Assembly: GCF_023278565.1 (NCBI RefSeq) | Contig: NC_064672.1 | Span: 1,550,001 to 1,614,000, forward strand | Direction: 5' to 3' | Source of the DNA: Colletotrichum lupini | Lineage: Eukaryota; Ascomycota; Sordariomycetes; Glomerellales; Glomerellaceae | Length of the DNA stretch: 64,000 nt | Shown here: in pieces, positions 36,301 to 47,408 of the stretch | Layout: the number at the start of each line of letters is the position of its first letter | Position numbering within the stretch: the stretch's first letter is position 1 | Program-made: the position numbers and the translations under genes | Notes under the pieces: generated by a model | Databases searched by the model: none | Seen by the model: only the letters and a program-made list of their open reading frames with translations | Told to the model about the DNA's origin: nothing

Positions 36301-39300
36301 GAACGACCCCCTGCTTGTTATTTCTGGCCCATTCCTGTCCGGCTCTTGTCACTGACGTTTAGCGCACAGCCAGGTTTTACGCCGTATGGATGCCTTAGCA
36401 TGGCCAATCTCGATCCAAGGGCCCTGTAAAAGGTGCGAGGGTGCGACAGTACAAGGTGCAGGGACTCCCGGCTGCTCCGCCATACCAAAGATTCAAAGGG
36501 GCATGGTCGTGGAAGGGCTCCATTGCGTCTGGAAAAGATTGGCTGTTTGCCAAAAACTCTGTGGACAGCCGTGTCGATGTCGATGCAGAGGCCCGACAAT
36601 CAGGCACAAGCGGCTCGAGGTTGACAAGATGGTTTGGCTGATGCCGTCACCGTTGTCATGTGCCCAAATTATTGGAACCGGGGTCTGCCCACGGCTCTTG
36701 GGATGACAAACAGATTGGCACATCGGAAGAGAGACAGAAGGACAACAGTTGAATAACTTGCAATGGGTTCTTTCTCAACGTCCTCGATGGTTGTCGTACC
36801 GCTTGCTACCCCTCAGTTTTCGTCTTTATTCTTAACTGAATATCTCGGAAACCTTTGGCGACTCTGTGCGTCTCTGGCCCTGTATCCGTATGTCTTTTTC
36901 AAAGTAACAAAATGCTACATCGACTTTCTCGAGCTCCAAGGGCGAATATTTCTACACGCTAACGTTCGGTAGCGTAGGGAATAATTAAAACCCAGAGTCG
37001 AGTGACGCGACGGCCGTACGTCAAATAATTTCTCCTCGGATTGGTTACCCTTGACCGAAGCCCTGCATTGGCATCACCTAACACGGGCAAGCTCATAACA
37101 AATATGCATGGCTTGCGATGTCCTCATAGTTGTCACGCGTAAAGGTACAACAACGACGTCGACGACATCAAGACGCAGGTACCGTCTGTTTAGCGACGAC
37201 CTTCATGTCCCAGGACTCTACCACTCTTAGGGCCGCCCTTTGCGCTAAGGACAAATGAACATCAGAGCTAGGGAGCAATGGCCAAAAAGGGGTGTTGCCA
37301 GCATCTCTGACCAAAACCCACAGGGATGTGAGCACAAACCTGGCGCAAAGTTGGGTGCGTGGAGAGGCCTAGTGGCCCTCGCAAGCAGCCGGGAGATTGA
37401 TGCTAGGCCTAGCGGGGAAGGTTTCCAGAATTCTTCTAGAAGGCATCGACGGCGTGTGAGCCGCCGTGGAATTACAGCTGCGTCAAAGGGATGGGCTGCG
37501 CCGCCGTCTCGCCGCTTCATCTGCGACGAGGGTGGGGTGCTCGATGTCAACCTATCCCTGGAAGGCCTCTTTCTTCTCTCCACTCCTTCTGGAATACTTC
37601 GAGAAGGTTGGATGAATACAGGCCCCCCCCCCCGGATAATTGGCCGACGAGCACAAGATTACAAGGCAAGGCCCCAGAGCCAGGCACCTTGTGTCGTATC
37701 AGCCTTGAACCGGGGGGCACTCGCGCGCGCGGACTGGGGGCCCGTCTCTCACTGGCCCATTGGCTTTACCGTTATTGGGATCCATGGCAAAGGGGCGTGT
37801 GTCAAGAACGGGCCTTGAGGCCTCAAACACGCCGTTGACAGCGCGCCGAGGGCTTTGGACGTATGTTTGTCGCCCTGGCCGCCCGTTCGAATGCTCGCAT
37901 GGCTGCCTTGACTTACGAACGGGACAGCCGGCTGCAGAGTAGGGTTTAATGTTGAAGGACTGGACGATTTGCGATGCAGTCAGGCTCGCCGCATGACCAG
38001 CGTCAAGCATCAGGCGCCAGAGCACTCACGAAAAGACACCAGACTGGCAGATAGGACCTTGTCGACCACAGTCAAGGTGATGTCCTGCGGCTCTGTTCCC
38101 GAAAGCTCAGACTGATTGAAAGGCCCATTGACGGCCGGCCCTCTGCGGATTATTACACACAGTACCCGTACCCGCCTCGTCAGGGCTCAGCTCAGGCACG
38201 GGCGCATCACGGCATCTCCCAGACTCCCACGGCTGAAGCAACCCACGGCTTATCACAACCGTCATGCATGGTCCATGGGGTGGTCCAGGTGACAAGGTCT
38301 TTGGACTAGCGAGCCTCAGCGGAGATTGCCGCAGGCGACTTTGAACAACGATTGTCTGTGCGAGCCGTCCAACTACGGTTACAGACAGCCCAATCTGTCG
38401 AAGCTCACGAGCTTTTGGTGGCATTGACCCCTAGTCCCCCCAAACTCTTGACCGCAAAGAGGTAGGAGAGCTAGCGCACGACTGTGAGTAGATCAATCGA
38501 CGTGGCACGGACGATTCAAGATTAAGAACAGGCGCAAAAGCAGATGAGCGAAGCGGTCAGCCAGAGGCAGGAGACTCTGCTGAGGTGTGCTGTCAAACGA
38601 TTAGGTGACAAGGTACGGATATACAGAGTACCGTGCCTCGCCTCAGCTTAGTGCTCTGTAGTTTGGGTGAGGTGAGTTGGTTGCGGGCAGTCTGCAACCA
38701 AATTGGTGCATCGCGCCTCGTCCCAAACGGCAAACATGAGCTAAATCGTGTGTGTACGACTCAGTCTGCGAGGCGTGTCGGGACAATCTGTTTCAGAAGA
38801 TATGCCCAGATTGGTCGCCATGCACTAGTGGTGACGAATACAGGTTGAGTGTATCTCGCATGTTTGCCAGCTGATGGAATTGGGACCCAGGTCGAGTCTT
38901 GGGCGGTAACGAGTTGGATCCGACTCCATGCTCTCTGTGCTTGCGCATCGGCATGCAGATTGCCGTTGCATCATCAGCAGCAACGCGGGCATCAACACAA
39001 CCCCTGACCACTTTACAATCTATCAAGCACTCGACCATGTCAACACGGGGAGCTCAAGGACCGACGCTAAAGCGAGATGCCTCACTTCTAGCGCAAATAG
39101 CCGTCGCTAGACACATCGGCAGCGGCTGGCAAGGGATGGAAGATTGGCGTGCGCCAACCGCCTGAGCTTGGAGGCTTGAACAGCTTCCATGATTGTTCCA
39201 TGCAGGATTCTTTTCTATTCATCCTTCCATGGAGGATCACTTACGATTGTGCTACGCGACCCCTGGGCTTACTACGGCCAAGTTTGTTCTCTAGTTCAAC

Positions 39301-41773
39301 GGCGTTCCAGGTTCCTCGCCAGCAGCCAGCGATGCCTTTGGTAGCGGGAGAATTGTCTACTCTCAGGTAAGGGCGCTCATGTTTCCTTTGTATCTGTGTC
39401 TATACTGAACAATGGAGGATCCTCGACAGTCCAAGGCACTCAGGCAGCATGCAGTCCGCACACTGTAAAGCCATGACCGGACAGTGTGTCCAACTGTACG
39501 AACAAGTCTAATGCTCTCGGCCGCTGGGTGGACAGCTGCGGGGTGCTTGCTCCCGCAGTTGCTTGACCGTGTCCTGTTGCTGGCCTCCTTCGATACAGCG
39601 AGATTCAGCGGGATCTAGCTTCATGCCATGGGGCTATGGCCAGTGCCTGCCCCTTGCCTAGCAAGTTCTGTTCCATTTACACCTCGTCAGCTGCGGCCGG
39701 CAGGTGGTGCTTTTTACCCCGTGATGCGAAGTTGCGAACAGAGGGAGGCACTTGCAGGCCAAGCGCAAATGGCCTCTGCTCTTCCCTTTCCCTATACTCC
39801 GCAGATTGTACTGGTATCTGTGTCTGTATCCATATTGTCCTCTCACGGTCTCACCCCATTGACCAAACCCAAACAACTTCCCATGCTCATGGATTCCTTG
39901 TCTGATACTTACCAGTCTTTTTAGCCTTGGCAGGCCTTGTCATGCTAGCAGCTTCGGTGAGGGCCGCGAAACCGAAGATCACGTCTATTTCCGTCCATTC
40001 TTTTTGTATCCGTACGTCTATTTCCTCAGGTGCCAAGAAGCAATAGGTATCGCGGTCGTCGACGACGGTTCAACGCATAAGTTCGCTCGAAGTAGCAAGA
40101 CGGTTCTCGGACTCTGAAAATTGGCCCTTAACGATTCGACATCGAAGCCAGTGATGCGCGCCGACACCCTGCAATCGGGCCTCCCTCACTCACGGCTATA
40201 CGCGTGACACGGAACGACCTGACGTCCGTCACCACCCTTCAATACAAGAGAAAAAAGATACCCGTCTTCTAGCTAGATGTCTCCCGTGCCGCACTGGGGA
40301 CCGTCGGGCCTGGCACAGCAGACGAACACTGGGCCTGATCACCACCACGATCAGCGGATAACCCATCACATCTACCGTACCCAGATCAATGCCCCGCTGA
40401 GAATCGCCCCCAATCACCCAGGTATCCGTCTAGACTACGGAGTTCAGAGCGGTGTATCTTCAATTGATGCGGCAGAGACTTCAAGAAAGGCCAAGCCTCG
40501 GTCAGTCTGACGCCCACCCAGGGGAATGTATTGTGGCGGATACATATGTCAGCCAACTGGATGCGTCCCGCCAGCGAGCTAGTCAGGATAAAAAATTTCA
40601 GACATTCACCACGAGGGTATAACCAATAGTTGCGCCCCAGGCCCTCAATCGCAGCCACTGCGAGCAGCAGTTTGAGTACCTAATCTCTCTCCATCAACGG
40701 ACGCTCCGTCGAGATACTTTCGTCCATTTCCGCAGACAACCACCTTATTTTTTTATTTTTTATCTTTCGATCTGGGCATGAAACGCCCGTGCCGAATCGT
40801 GGCCTTTGGGAATCTCGACCACTGTCAGTCGCAACACCAACCCGTCCCTTCATTGGCACGACACGGGGAGGCGCTAGCTTCGCCTTGCGTTGCTTGCCTT
40901 GCCTGGCATCGACCAGGAGAGGGCGATGAGTTACAACGTCAGGTCAAGGCTCACTGGCTCAGGAGTCGGGGAGTGCCAGACAAGGCTCCGGCAGTTGAAG
41001 GGATGTGCATGTTAAATCTCGTTAGACCCACTCACACGAGGAGACTACGTCTGTTAGCTAAACTTAGCTGAGTGGGATGAACTGAATCCGAGATGACCGC
41101 CGGCCGGCTGTGTTACGCTGTCTTTGTGTGTTCCTTGAAGGGCACAGTTGCACTCGAGAGCTGTCAACCGCTCATGGCCAGGCCTTCATCAATGCTTGCT
41201 CCATGAGGGTTTGATGGCTATCGTCAAATTATAGGGTCGCAAAGTTCAACATTATGGCCCGCCCGTTGGCCGTTCTGATCCCCAGCAGCCACCACCATCA
41301 AGAACAACGGAGCCACCCCAGACAGAAGCGCACACTCCTCTTCGCTGGGGAGACGGTGATGCATGGACACTTTCCTCCCCGGGTACACAATGCCTCAACG
41401 ATCAAAGTCCAGGATTCGTCAACCATAATGGGCAACCCTTGACATGCTTTTCTGCTGGACCACTCTGCGGCGGTACCGGCATTTCCGCTGTTCCACTATC
41501 ATCCTGGCAGCAAGGCAAAAGGTCGACACACCAGAATTGTCCAAATCCACTGGTATTCAGCAGCCACATCCGTACCCGTACAGTTACAAAGCACTTTCAT
41601 GAGGCCGCGGCAAAGGCCTGGCACCCCAGTAATGATCCCTTCGTACAAAGCCATCTTGCAGGTGGGAGGACAACTCGTCGCGGGCAAAACGCAAAGAAAA
41701 AGATACAGGGCAGAGATCGGCAGGCAACGCGTCCAACTTTTGCCGCTCGGGGATGGAAACGTCACACTGGCTG

Positions 41774-41807
41774 CACACACACACACACACGCACACACGC
41801 ACACACG
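41774..41807. repeat. CA/CG dinucleotide microsatellite
   Basis: An uninterrupted run of CA repeats passes into CGCACACA units within the gene-poor region. It is a likely variable-length simple repeat with no coding role that I can see. Confidence 0.9.
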
Positions 41808-41857
41808 CGTCTGATTCTTTTTCCTTTTCTTCCATTTGGCTTCTGGAAGGTATCGAC

Positions 41858-41880
41858 GGCGCCGCCGCCGCCGCCACCAC
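41858..41880. repeat. GCC trinucleotide repeat
   Basis: About seven GCC/ACC units lie 50 nt after the CA repeat. Translations through it give short Pro, Ala or Arg runs but no supported gene. Confidence 0.8.
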
Positions 41881-44800
41881 CTCCCATAGAAGTCGCCTGT
41901 TGACGAAACCTGGCTGGACTGGAGGCTGTTGACCTCCACCTTGGGCAGCATTGGGCTCTCAACAACGGTCATCTCAACCTTCGTCTCTTCGTCCCGTCCA
42001 GGTGCACGGGGGGCGAATTGATCGCTGAAGCATCTTCAAATTCTGAAACCACCATCAAAGGTTCATTCCGGCCGAATGGCGAGAACTGAGTCAAGAATCC
42101 TCAAACTTCACAGGTTGAACCGCTTGCTCCACACCCTCATCGGGGCCGACGGCCGCTGGGAGATACCCACCTCCCTCTTCCAGCTCATGGTACGAATACA
42201 GTTTGCTCTCTGTCGTAAGCGTGGTGCAGCGGTCATCAGACTTGCCAGTATTCCTTGGAATCCACAGGCAAAAAAGAAAAAAGAACAAAAAAAGGATGTT
42301 GAATCGATATGATTCCATGCCAGGATTGAGCTGCTGAATCCCTCCGGATTTTCAAATACGAGGCTATCATACCTACGCAGACAGCCTAGAATGCGACCCA
42401 TCTGTGCTGTTCGGATGAAGAAAGCCTCAAAGGTCGAATATCAAGCTTTGCCTCGCTCCATCAGCCTTGCCTTTGACTTGCGAGCGAGCGTCGTAGCGTC
42501 TCTCATGGGCCTTGCGTAACGGTACGGGCTCCAGCGGGGAGATCCATGACGATGGCTCAGCTAGAAAGGCTGCCTGATCTGGCCTGACTCTGCGCGGTTT
42601 GGCCGCTCAACAGGGAACCTCGATCTTGCGGGAGCAATGCCGACCCCGGCCAGCCTGGGTCGCGTCCGTCCGGCTGGAATCATCGACATCCGACACCATG
42701 GTTCACCCGTAATTACCGAGTAATTCGATCAGTCGGATGAGCGAGTCTGGGGGCGCTCAAACCACCCGAAACCTGCAAGAAAACACACTCGATGCGCTTT
42801 GTGCCTACAGCCCTTCGACGTCGCCAGACGAAGGGCATGTTTGTGTTCGAGAATGAGGACCCGGCCGCAGGACTCGTTGTTCCGAGGCGCGTGCGGCAGA
42901 AACGTTGGCCCTTCCGCACCAGGCTGTGCCACCTTCATGCTTGGATCAGGTTCCAGGGTTTGGCTTGACGTTGCCGAGCGGCCGTGGGCATCTGCCAATT
43001 CTCCGAGGCCCGCTGTGACGGTCCAACGAAGGTTCCGGGCACATCCTCACCAAAGCACTGAGCTCAGTCAGGGCTGCATTTCGATATTCTTTTCCCGGTT
43101 TCCTCGTCGCTCAAGGAGTCGTTTGACGACGAATCAGCTTCCCGTGGTGCGGTTTCCCAGTCAGACCAGCAGGTGTTGCAAGTCACCCGCCAGACAAGTA
43201 CCCGATGTGGCTAGAAAAGGCGAGACATCTGCACTGGGGTCAACCGCAGCTCCGCCAATAAGCAAGACTTCGTGACCCCTAAAATGCCCCCTTGATGGGA
43301 TAACGCGAACTGGCGCAGGCGGTTCAAGTGCATCATCAGTCCTTGGCCATGAAGGAACATTCTCGTCTTTGAGTCGTGTCTCCAGGCCGGTCTCGACCGG
43401 ACAAACGATAAGCTTGGGGATTTGCAACCACCCAGAGTTACATTCCGCGGTCGATCTCCACGATCGCAAAGACCATCAAGAGGCCTTGCGTTGTTCGTCA
43501 TCTCCCTACGGATACTAGGCGGACCGCTCCGTAAAGCCAACCCGGAGCCGGTGCGTAGTGCCCAAGGACGGCCCAGAAACACACAGACCAATCGTGCCGA
43601 GTAAACGTGTTGCGGCCGGACAGGATTGACCACATCCGTATGAAAGGGGCACCTGTAACTCGTCAACTTGGCTTTGGAGAGGCTGCAAGTGACACTACAT
43701 GCCTATCGATTGCTTTGGCCTGCCATTCTTGAGAATGGAGGCCTGATACGTTGCATCAAAACCACATGTGAGAAACCTACTGATAGATCCGCGGTGCATA
43801 GGGGACGGGAAATGAGGCGTTGAGACAGTCGAAGCTCGGTGAAGATGCGCTTTTTAATTAATACGATAACTCATCCCCCTTCTGAACGGGGAGAATCATG
43901 CGAGATAGCCAGTCATATCTGCGACATTGAGACCCACGAAACCCACCTCCCCGGTTATAAAGTCTCGAGAGATGAGTCCGACGTTTTTCATCCGGGGAGC
44001 GATGTGCACCTTTTGACCTACGTGGATGGCAGGCTAGGTTGACCGAGCTTATGGGCATGGCTGTCAAATGTGCGGGATGTCAGCCCGATTCGACAGTGTC
44101 TCGATCGATGAGCCGCGGGGTCGCGTCGGATTCGCCCTTTTGTCTTGACCGAGGAAAGGATATCGGCCGGCGGCCATCCATCCTACCCATTCTCCCAGCA
44201 GGCCAGCGAGCCAGCGCATATGCGAGAGTGTTTCTTGCGCCATTCGGATCCAAAACTCATTTTCGCCCCATCATGACCTCTTGTGAAGTGGAATCTCGCC
44301 ATACTTATTTATCCGCTGCATAGGCAAACTGCAGGACCAATTAACCAGGTGCCGCGTCTTTGCCCTGAGAAACCAACATGCAGGCCCAGCAACATTGTAA
44401 TGTTTGTGGGTGTCAGTGGGACAGCGCACAATGGCCAGCGTTTGTGACCCAACAATAGGAAAGCAGAAGTGCGGAACTTCGGTCGTGCTACCCGCCTCCG
44501 CATGATCTACGCCGCCGAGCTCTTTACCTTTTCTCTCCGACGACCCCCGAAACGGCCCCGGTCCTCACTCCTTTTTCGCGTTGACTGCAACCCCCGCGTT
44601 GCGGCGTCGGTGGCCACCACCACCGCCCCTTGTCCAACCACACACCTTTGGTCTTTTTCTCGTTTCTTTTGGAACGCCTTCGTTGTCTTGTCTTTTCCCC
44701 TGACTTGGGTTGATTCGGTCCCATCCAACCGGTCAAGGAACCAAAAAAAGGTGACGTTTCCGAGGAAGAGGGTGACGCCCTTGGCGCAGGATGGAGGAGG

Positions 44801-45601
44801 AATGAGACAAGAGGAGGGCCGCGCCGGACCTAGCGTGGCCCTGTCATTGAAATGTCAAGGCTGTCAAATGAGCCTGGCTAACTGGGTTTGCCCAAGCATG
44901 AACAGGAGAGACGTCTCATCGGGAAACGTACCCGTCCACGACCACGACGAGGCGTGGATTCCACATCTCACCGACGATCGACGGGCTGGAGAAAAGGTAG
45001 GTGGTTAGGTACCTTTGGGCGTTGCATTCTTGTTTGCCTGTCTGACTTTTCTGTTTGGGCTGTTCAGCTGCTCAAGCTGCTGAAACCCTTTTAACCTCTT
45101 TTCGCAGTCGGCGATCGAGTAACGTCAAGGCCAAGGCCAAGGGTGGGGGTTGCTTGGGTTCACTTGGTGTAAGTCAGGGATTTGGCACTTTGCCTTGAAT
45201 CGTCAGTGGCACTACTACGTGCATGCATCATTCTCCTTGCCCTCGTGGCTACCACCCAGCCCAGAGAGAGAGCGAGGGCCGAGTGGGATATGGCTTCAGG
45301 TGGACAAACACCACCGCCTACCTCGCTCGGCGCGCTTGTGGATATATGTGTTTGCCAGAGGAGAGGCGTAAGGAGAGACTTCCCATGCCCACCCCTCCCC
45401 TTCCCATCCACTCAAATATCGCAGGTCTTATAATGAGGATGAGATGAGATGAAGGGGACAGGAGGTTCAGCGGGGGTTGAAGGGAAGGGAAGGGAAGGTG
45501 CAGAAAAACGTGAATAACGGCATGCTCTTGATGACGAGTGATTCAGGAGTTCTTCTCTGGGGGTGGCAGAAACCTTGCGTCAGTCGAAGAGGGAGATTAT
45601 G

Positions 45602-45609
45602 TATAAAAG
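45602..45609 (+). promoter_or_regulatory. TATA box of the methyltransferase gene
   Basis: TATAAAAG lies 318 nt upstream of the methyltransferase ATG. The DNA between is C/A-rich, runs into AACAACAACA just before the ATG, and contains no upstream ATG. A transcript starting about 30-80 nt after the TATA would therefore have a 240-290 nt leader free of upstream start codons, consistent with efficient translation. Confidence 0.6.
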
Positions 45610-45926
45610 GCATCACCTGGGAGCTCCACCGTTTGAGCTTCTTCCCTTTTTACGAACACTCATCAACTTCTACTCTACCCCCTACACAAAAGTCAAACTA
45701 TTCCTGTTCCATTGTCATTGCCATTGCTTTCACACATTTTGAACCACCCGTTTCCTCACCGACATTCAGAACCCACGTCATTCTCATCGGGAAAGAACGG
45801 GAGAAACGTCAACCAAGACGGCAACCTGCAGTACCAAAGCCAACAACCCCCCCTTTCAAATCTCCTGTCCACCTCAAGTCACAAGAAACAAGAAAGGAAA
45901 GAGAAACGGAAAAAACAACAACAACA

Positions 45927-47111
45927 ATGGCACCCCAATCAAAAATGGTCAACATGCCCGCTCACGGCAGCGTGCTCGACATTGGCGGCGGAAGCATGTC
46001 CTCCGCCATCCTCGAGGACCTCCAGCGCGTCTTTGCCGTGGCCGCCAAGCACGAGAATACCGGTATCGGCGGCAGCGTCGAGGTCCCAACCATGCCCGAC
46101 GAGCTGCTGTACAACGATGAAGGGCTGGCCATCTGGGCGGAAGTCATCTTCACCCCCGAGTTCTATCAGACTCGCGACGAGATGGTCTTGTTCGAGAAGA
46201 ATAGCGAGGAGATGGCGACCGTTTACATTCCCAACGACGCTACCATGATTGACTTGGGAGCTGGGTAAGATTACTCCCTCCCTTGTTTATATTTCATATG
46301 TTAGGGTAAGGATTACTTGCTGATTTGTTTTCTTTTCTTCATCTACAGTGACATGCGCAAGGTCAACTTCCTCCTAAAAGAACTTGCCAAGCACGGCCGC
46401 AACGCCACGTACCTCGCCCTCGACATCTCGAACCACTCCCTCACCTGCAACCTCGGGGCCCTTGCCCCTGAGCACGCGGCCGGCAGCGTCCGCATGGCAG
46501 GCCTATGGGGTGACTTCAAGGCAGGCCTCGCCTTTTGTGACGACATTCCTTCTCCTAGAGTCTTCCTCTCTCTGGGCTCCGTCCTCTTCAACGACCCTTG
46601 GAAAAAGGCTGTCACCTCGCTCCGTGAGTGGGCTGCCCTCATGCGCCCAGACGACCTCATCCTCGCCGGCATGGACGGCCACGACGTCACCTCGACCAAG
46701 GTCTGGGCTGCTTACCACACCCACCCCGCCCTGTTCGAGAAATTCTTCCATAATGGATTCAAGCACGCCAATGTCCTCCTTGGTGAGGATGTCTTCAAGC
46801 CCGAGGACTGGGATATCTGTGGTGAAATCGAGGAGAACGAGAAGCGCCATCGCTTCTTCCTCAAGGCAAAGCGCAATGTCGTTGCCGAGAAAGAGGGCAA
46901 GACGCTGAAGCAGGGTCTCGAAATCGACTGGTTCGACGCTCACAAGCGCAACGAGGAGGACGTTCACAACATGTGCGCCGAGGCGGGCCTCGAAGTCGTC
47001 AAGTCGTGGGCTATTGAGGGTTCCGACATGCGACAGTACCTCATACGCACTGCTGCCATTGAGAACTCCATTGACGAGACGGATAGTGCCATCTACGTAC
47101 GCGGGGAGTAA
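45927..47111 (+). CDS. EgtD/EasF-type SAM-dependent N-methyltransferase
   Basis: Two exons, 45927-46264 and 46349-47111, encode 366 aa; the splice restores MIDLGAGDMRKV. The protein belongs to the histidine-specific methyltransferase superfamily (Methyltransf_33), which includes EgtD (histidine trimethylation in ergothioneine synthesis) and the dimethylallyltryptophan N-methyltransferase EasF/FgaMT. The family-typical block YNDEGLAIWAEVIFTPEFY-QTRDE spans about 62-84. SAM-binding motif I is DLGAG at 109-113 and the next acidic motif is YLALDISNHSL. The C-terminal half has FFLKAKRN and a GLEIDWFDAHKRNEEDV segment. No EgtB-like domain is fused, unlike the fungal ergothioneine enzyme Egt1, and no prenyltransferase or other ergot-alkaloid gene lies nearby. 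The substrate is therefore open: an amino acid or indole/imidazole amine is inferred from the family only. Confidence 0.85.
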
Positions 47112-47408
47112 ACCATTCTCGGTAGCTATACAGGCACACTGTATGTACATAGAGGTAGATGTGTGGTCCTGGTTCTGATCTCTCATAGTGTGAGGATGGG
47201 GAATTCTTTCGGAGGCGGATGGACGACTCAAAACATGACGAGATGACGGAAGCGCACTCGATTCTTTAGAGGCACGATAGGTAACAAATGCTTGCATTAG
47301 AAAGCAAGAATTGCAAACAAAGAGTGCTCCAGAATGAATAGCATGAAGTATTCTGCGAAAATGCATCTTTCTTCCAAATGTTTGGTCATCAATGCCCCTA
47401 TATTTCCT

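Larger units (their letters stand above)
33301..45601. other. Gene-poor region of about 12 kb
   Basis: No supported coding gene, RNA gene or mobile element. Base composition is close to even, unlike AT-rich RIP-mutated DNA. Open frames reach 187 codons (37255-37818) but none shows a known motif, and none can be joined to neighbours by good splice sites into a recognisable protein. The stretch contains scattered GTAAGGTA/TACCTTAC words (33585, 33720, 33985, 35106), GTCGAGA repeats near 35400, a CA repeat at 41774 and a GCC repeat at 41858. Fast-evolving lineage-specific or non-coding genes cannot be excluded by eye. Confidence 0.5.

Noticed and set aside
36386..36706. Cys-rich frame that superficially resembles a zinc cluster (PCKRCEG)
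   Set aside because: The six-cysteine spacing is wrong, there is no downstream regulator domain and the frame has no coding bias.
37255..37818. 187-codon open frame in the gene-poor region
   Set aside because: The translation shows no family resemblance and overlaps a comparable open frame in another phase; no supporting splice or promoter signals.
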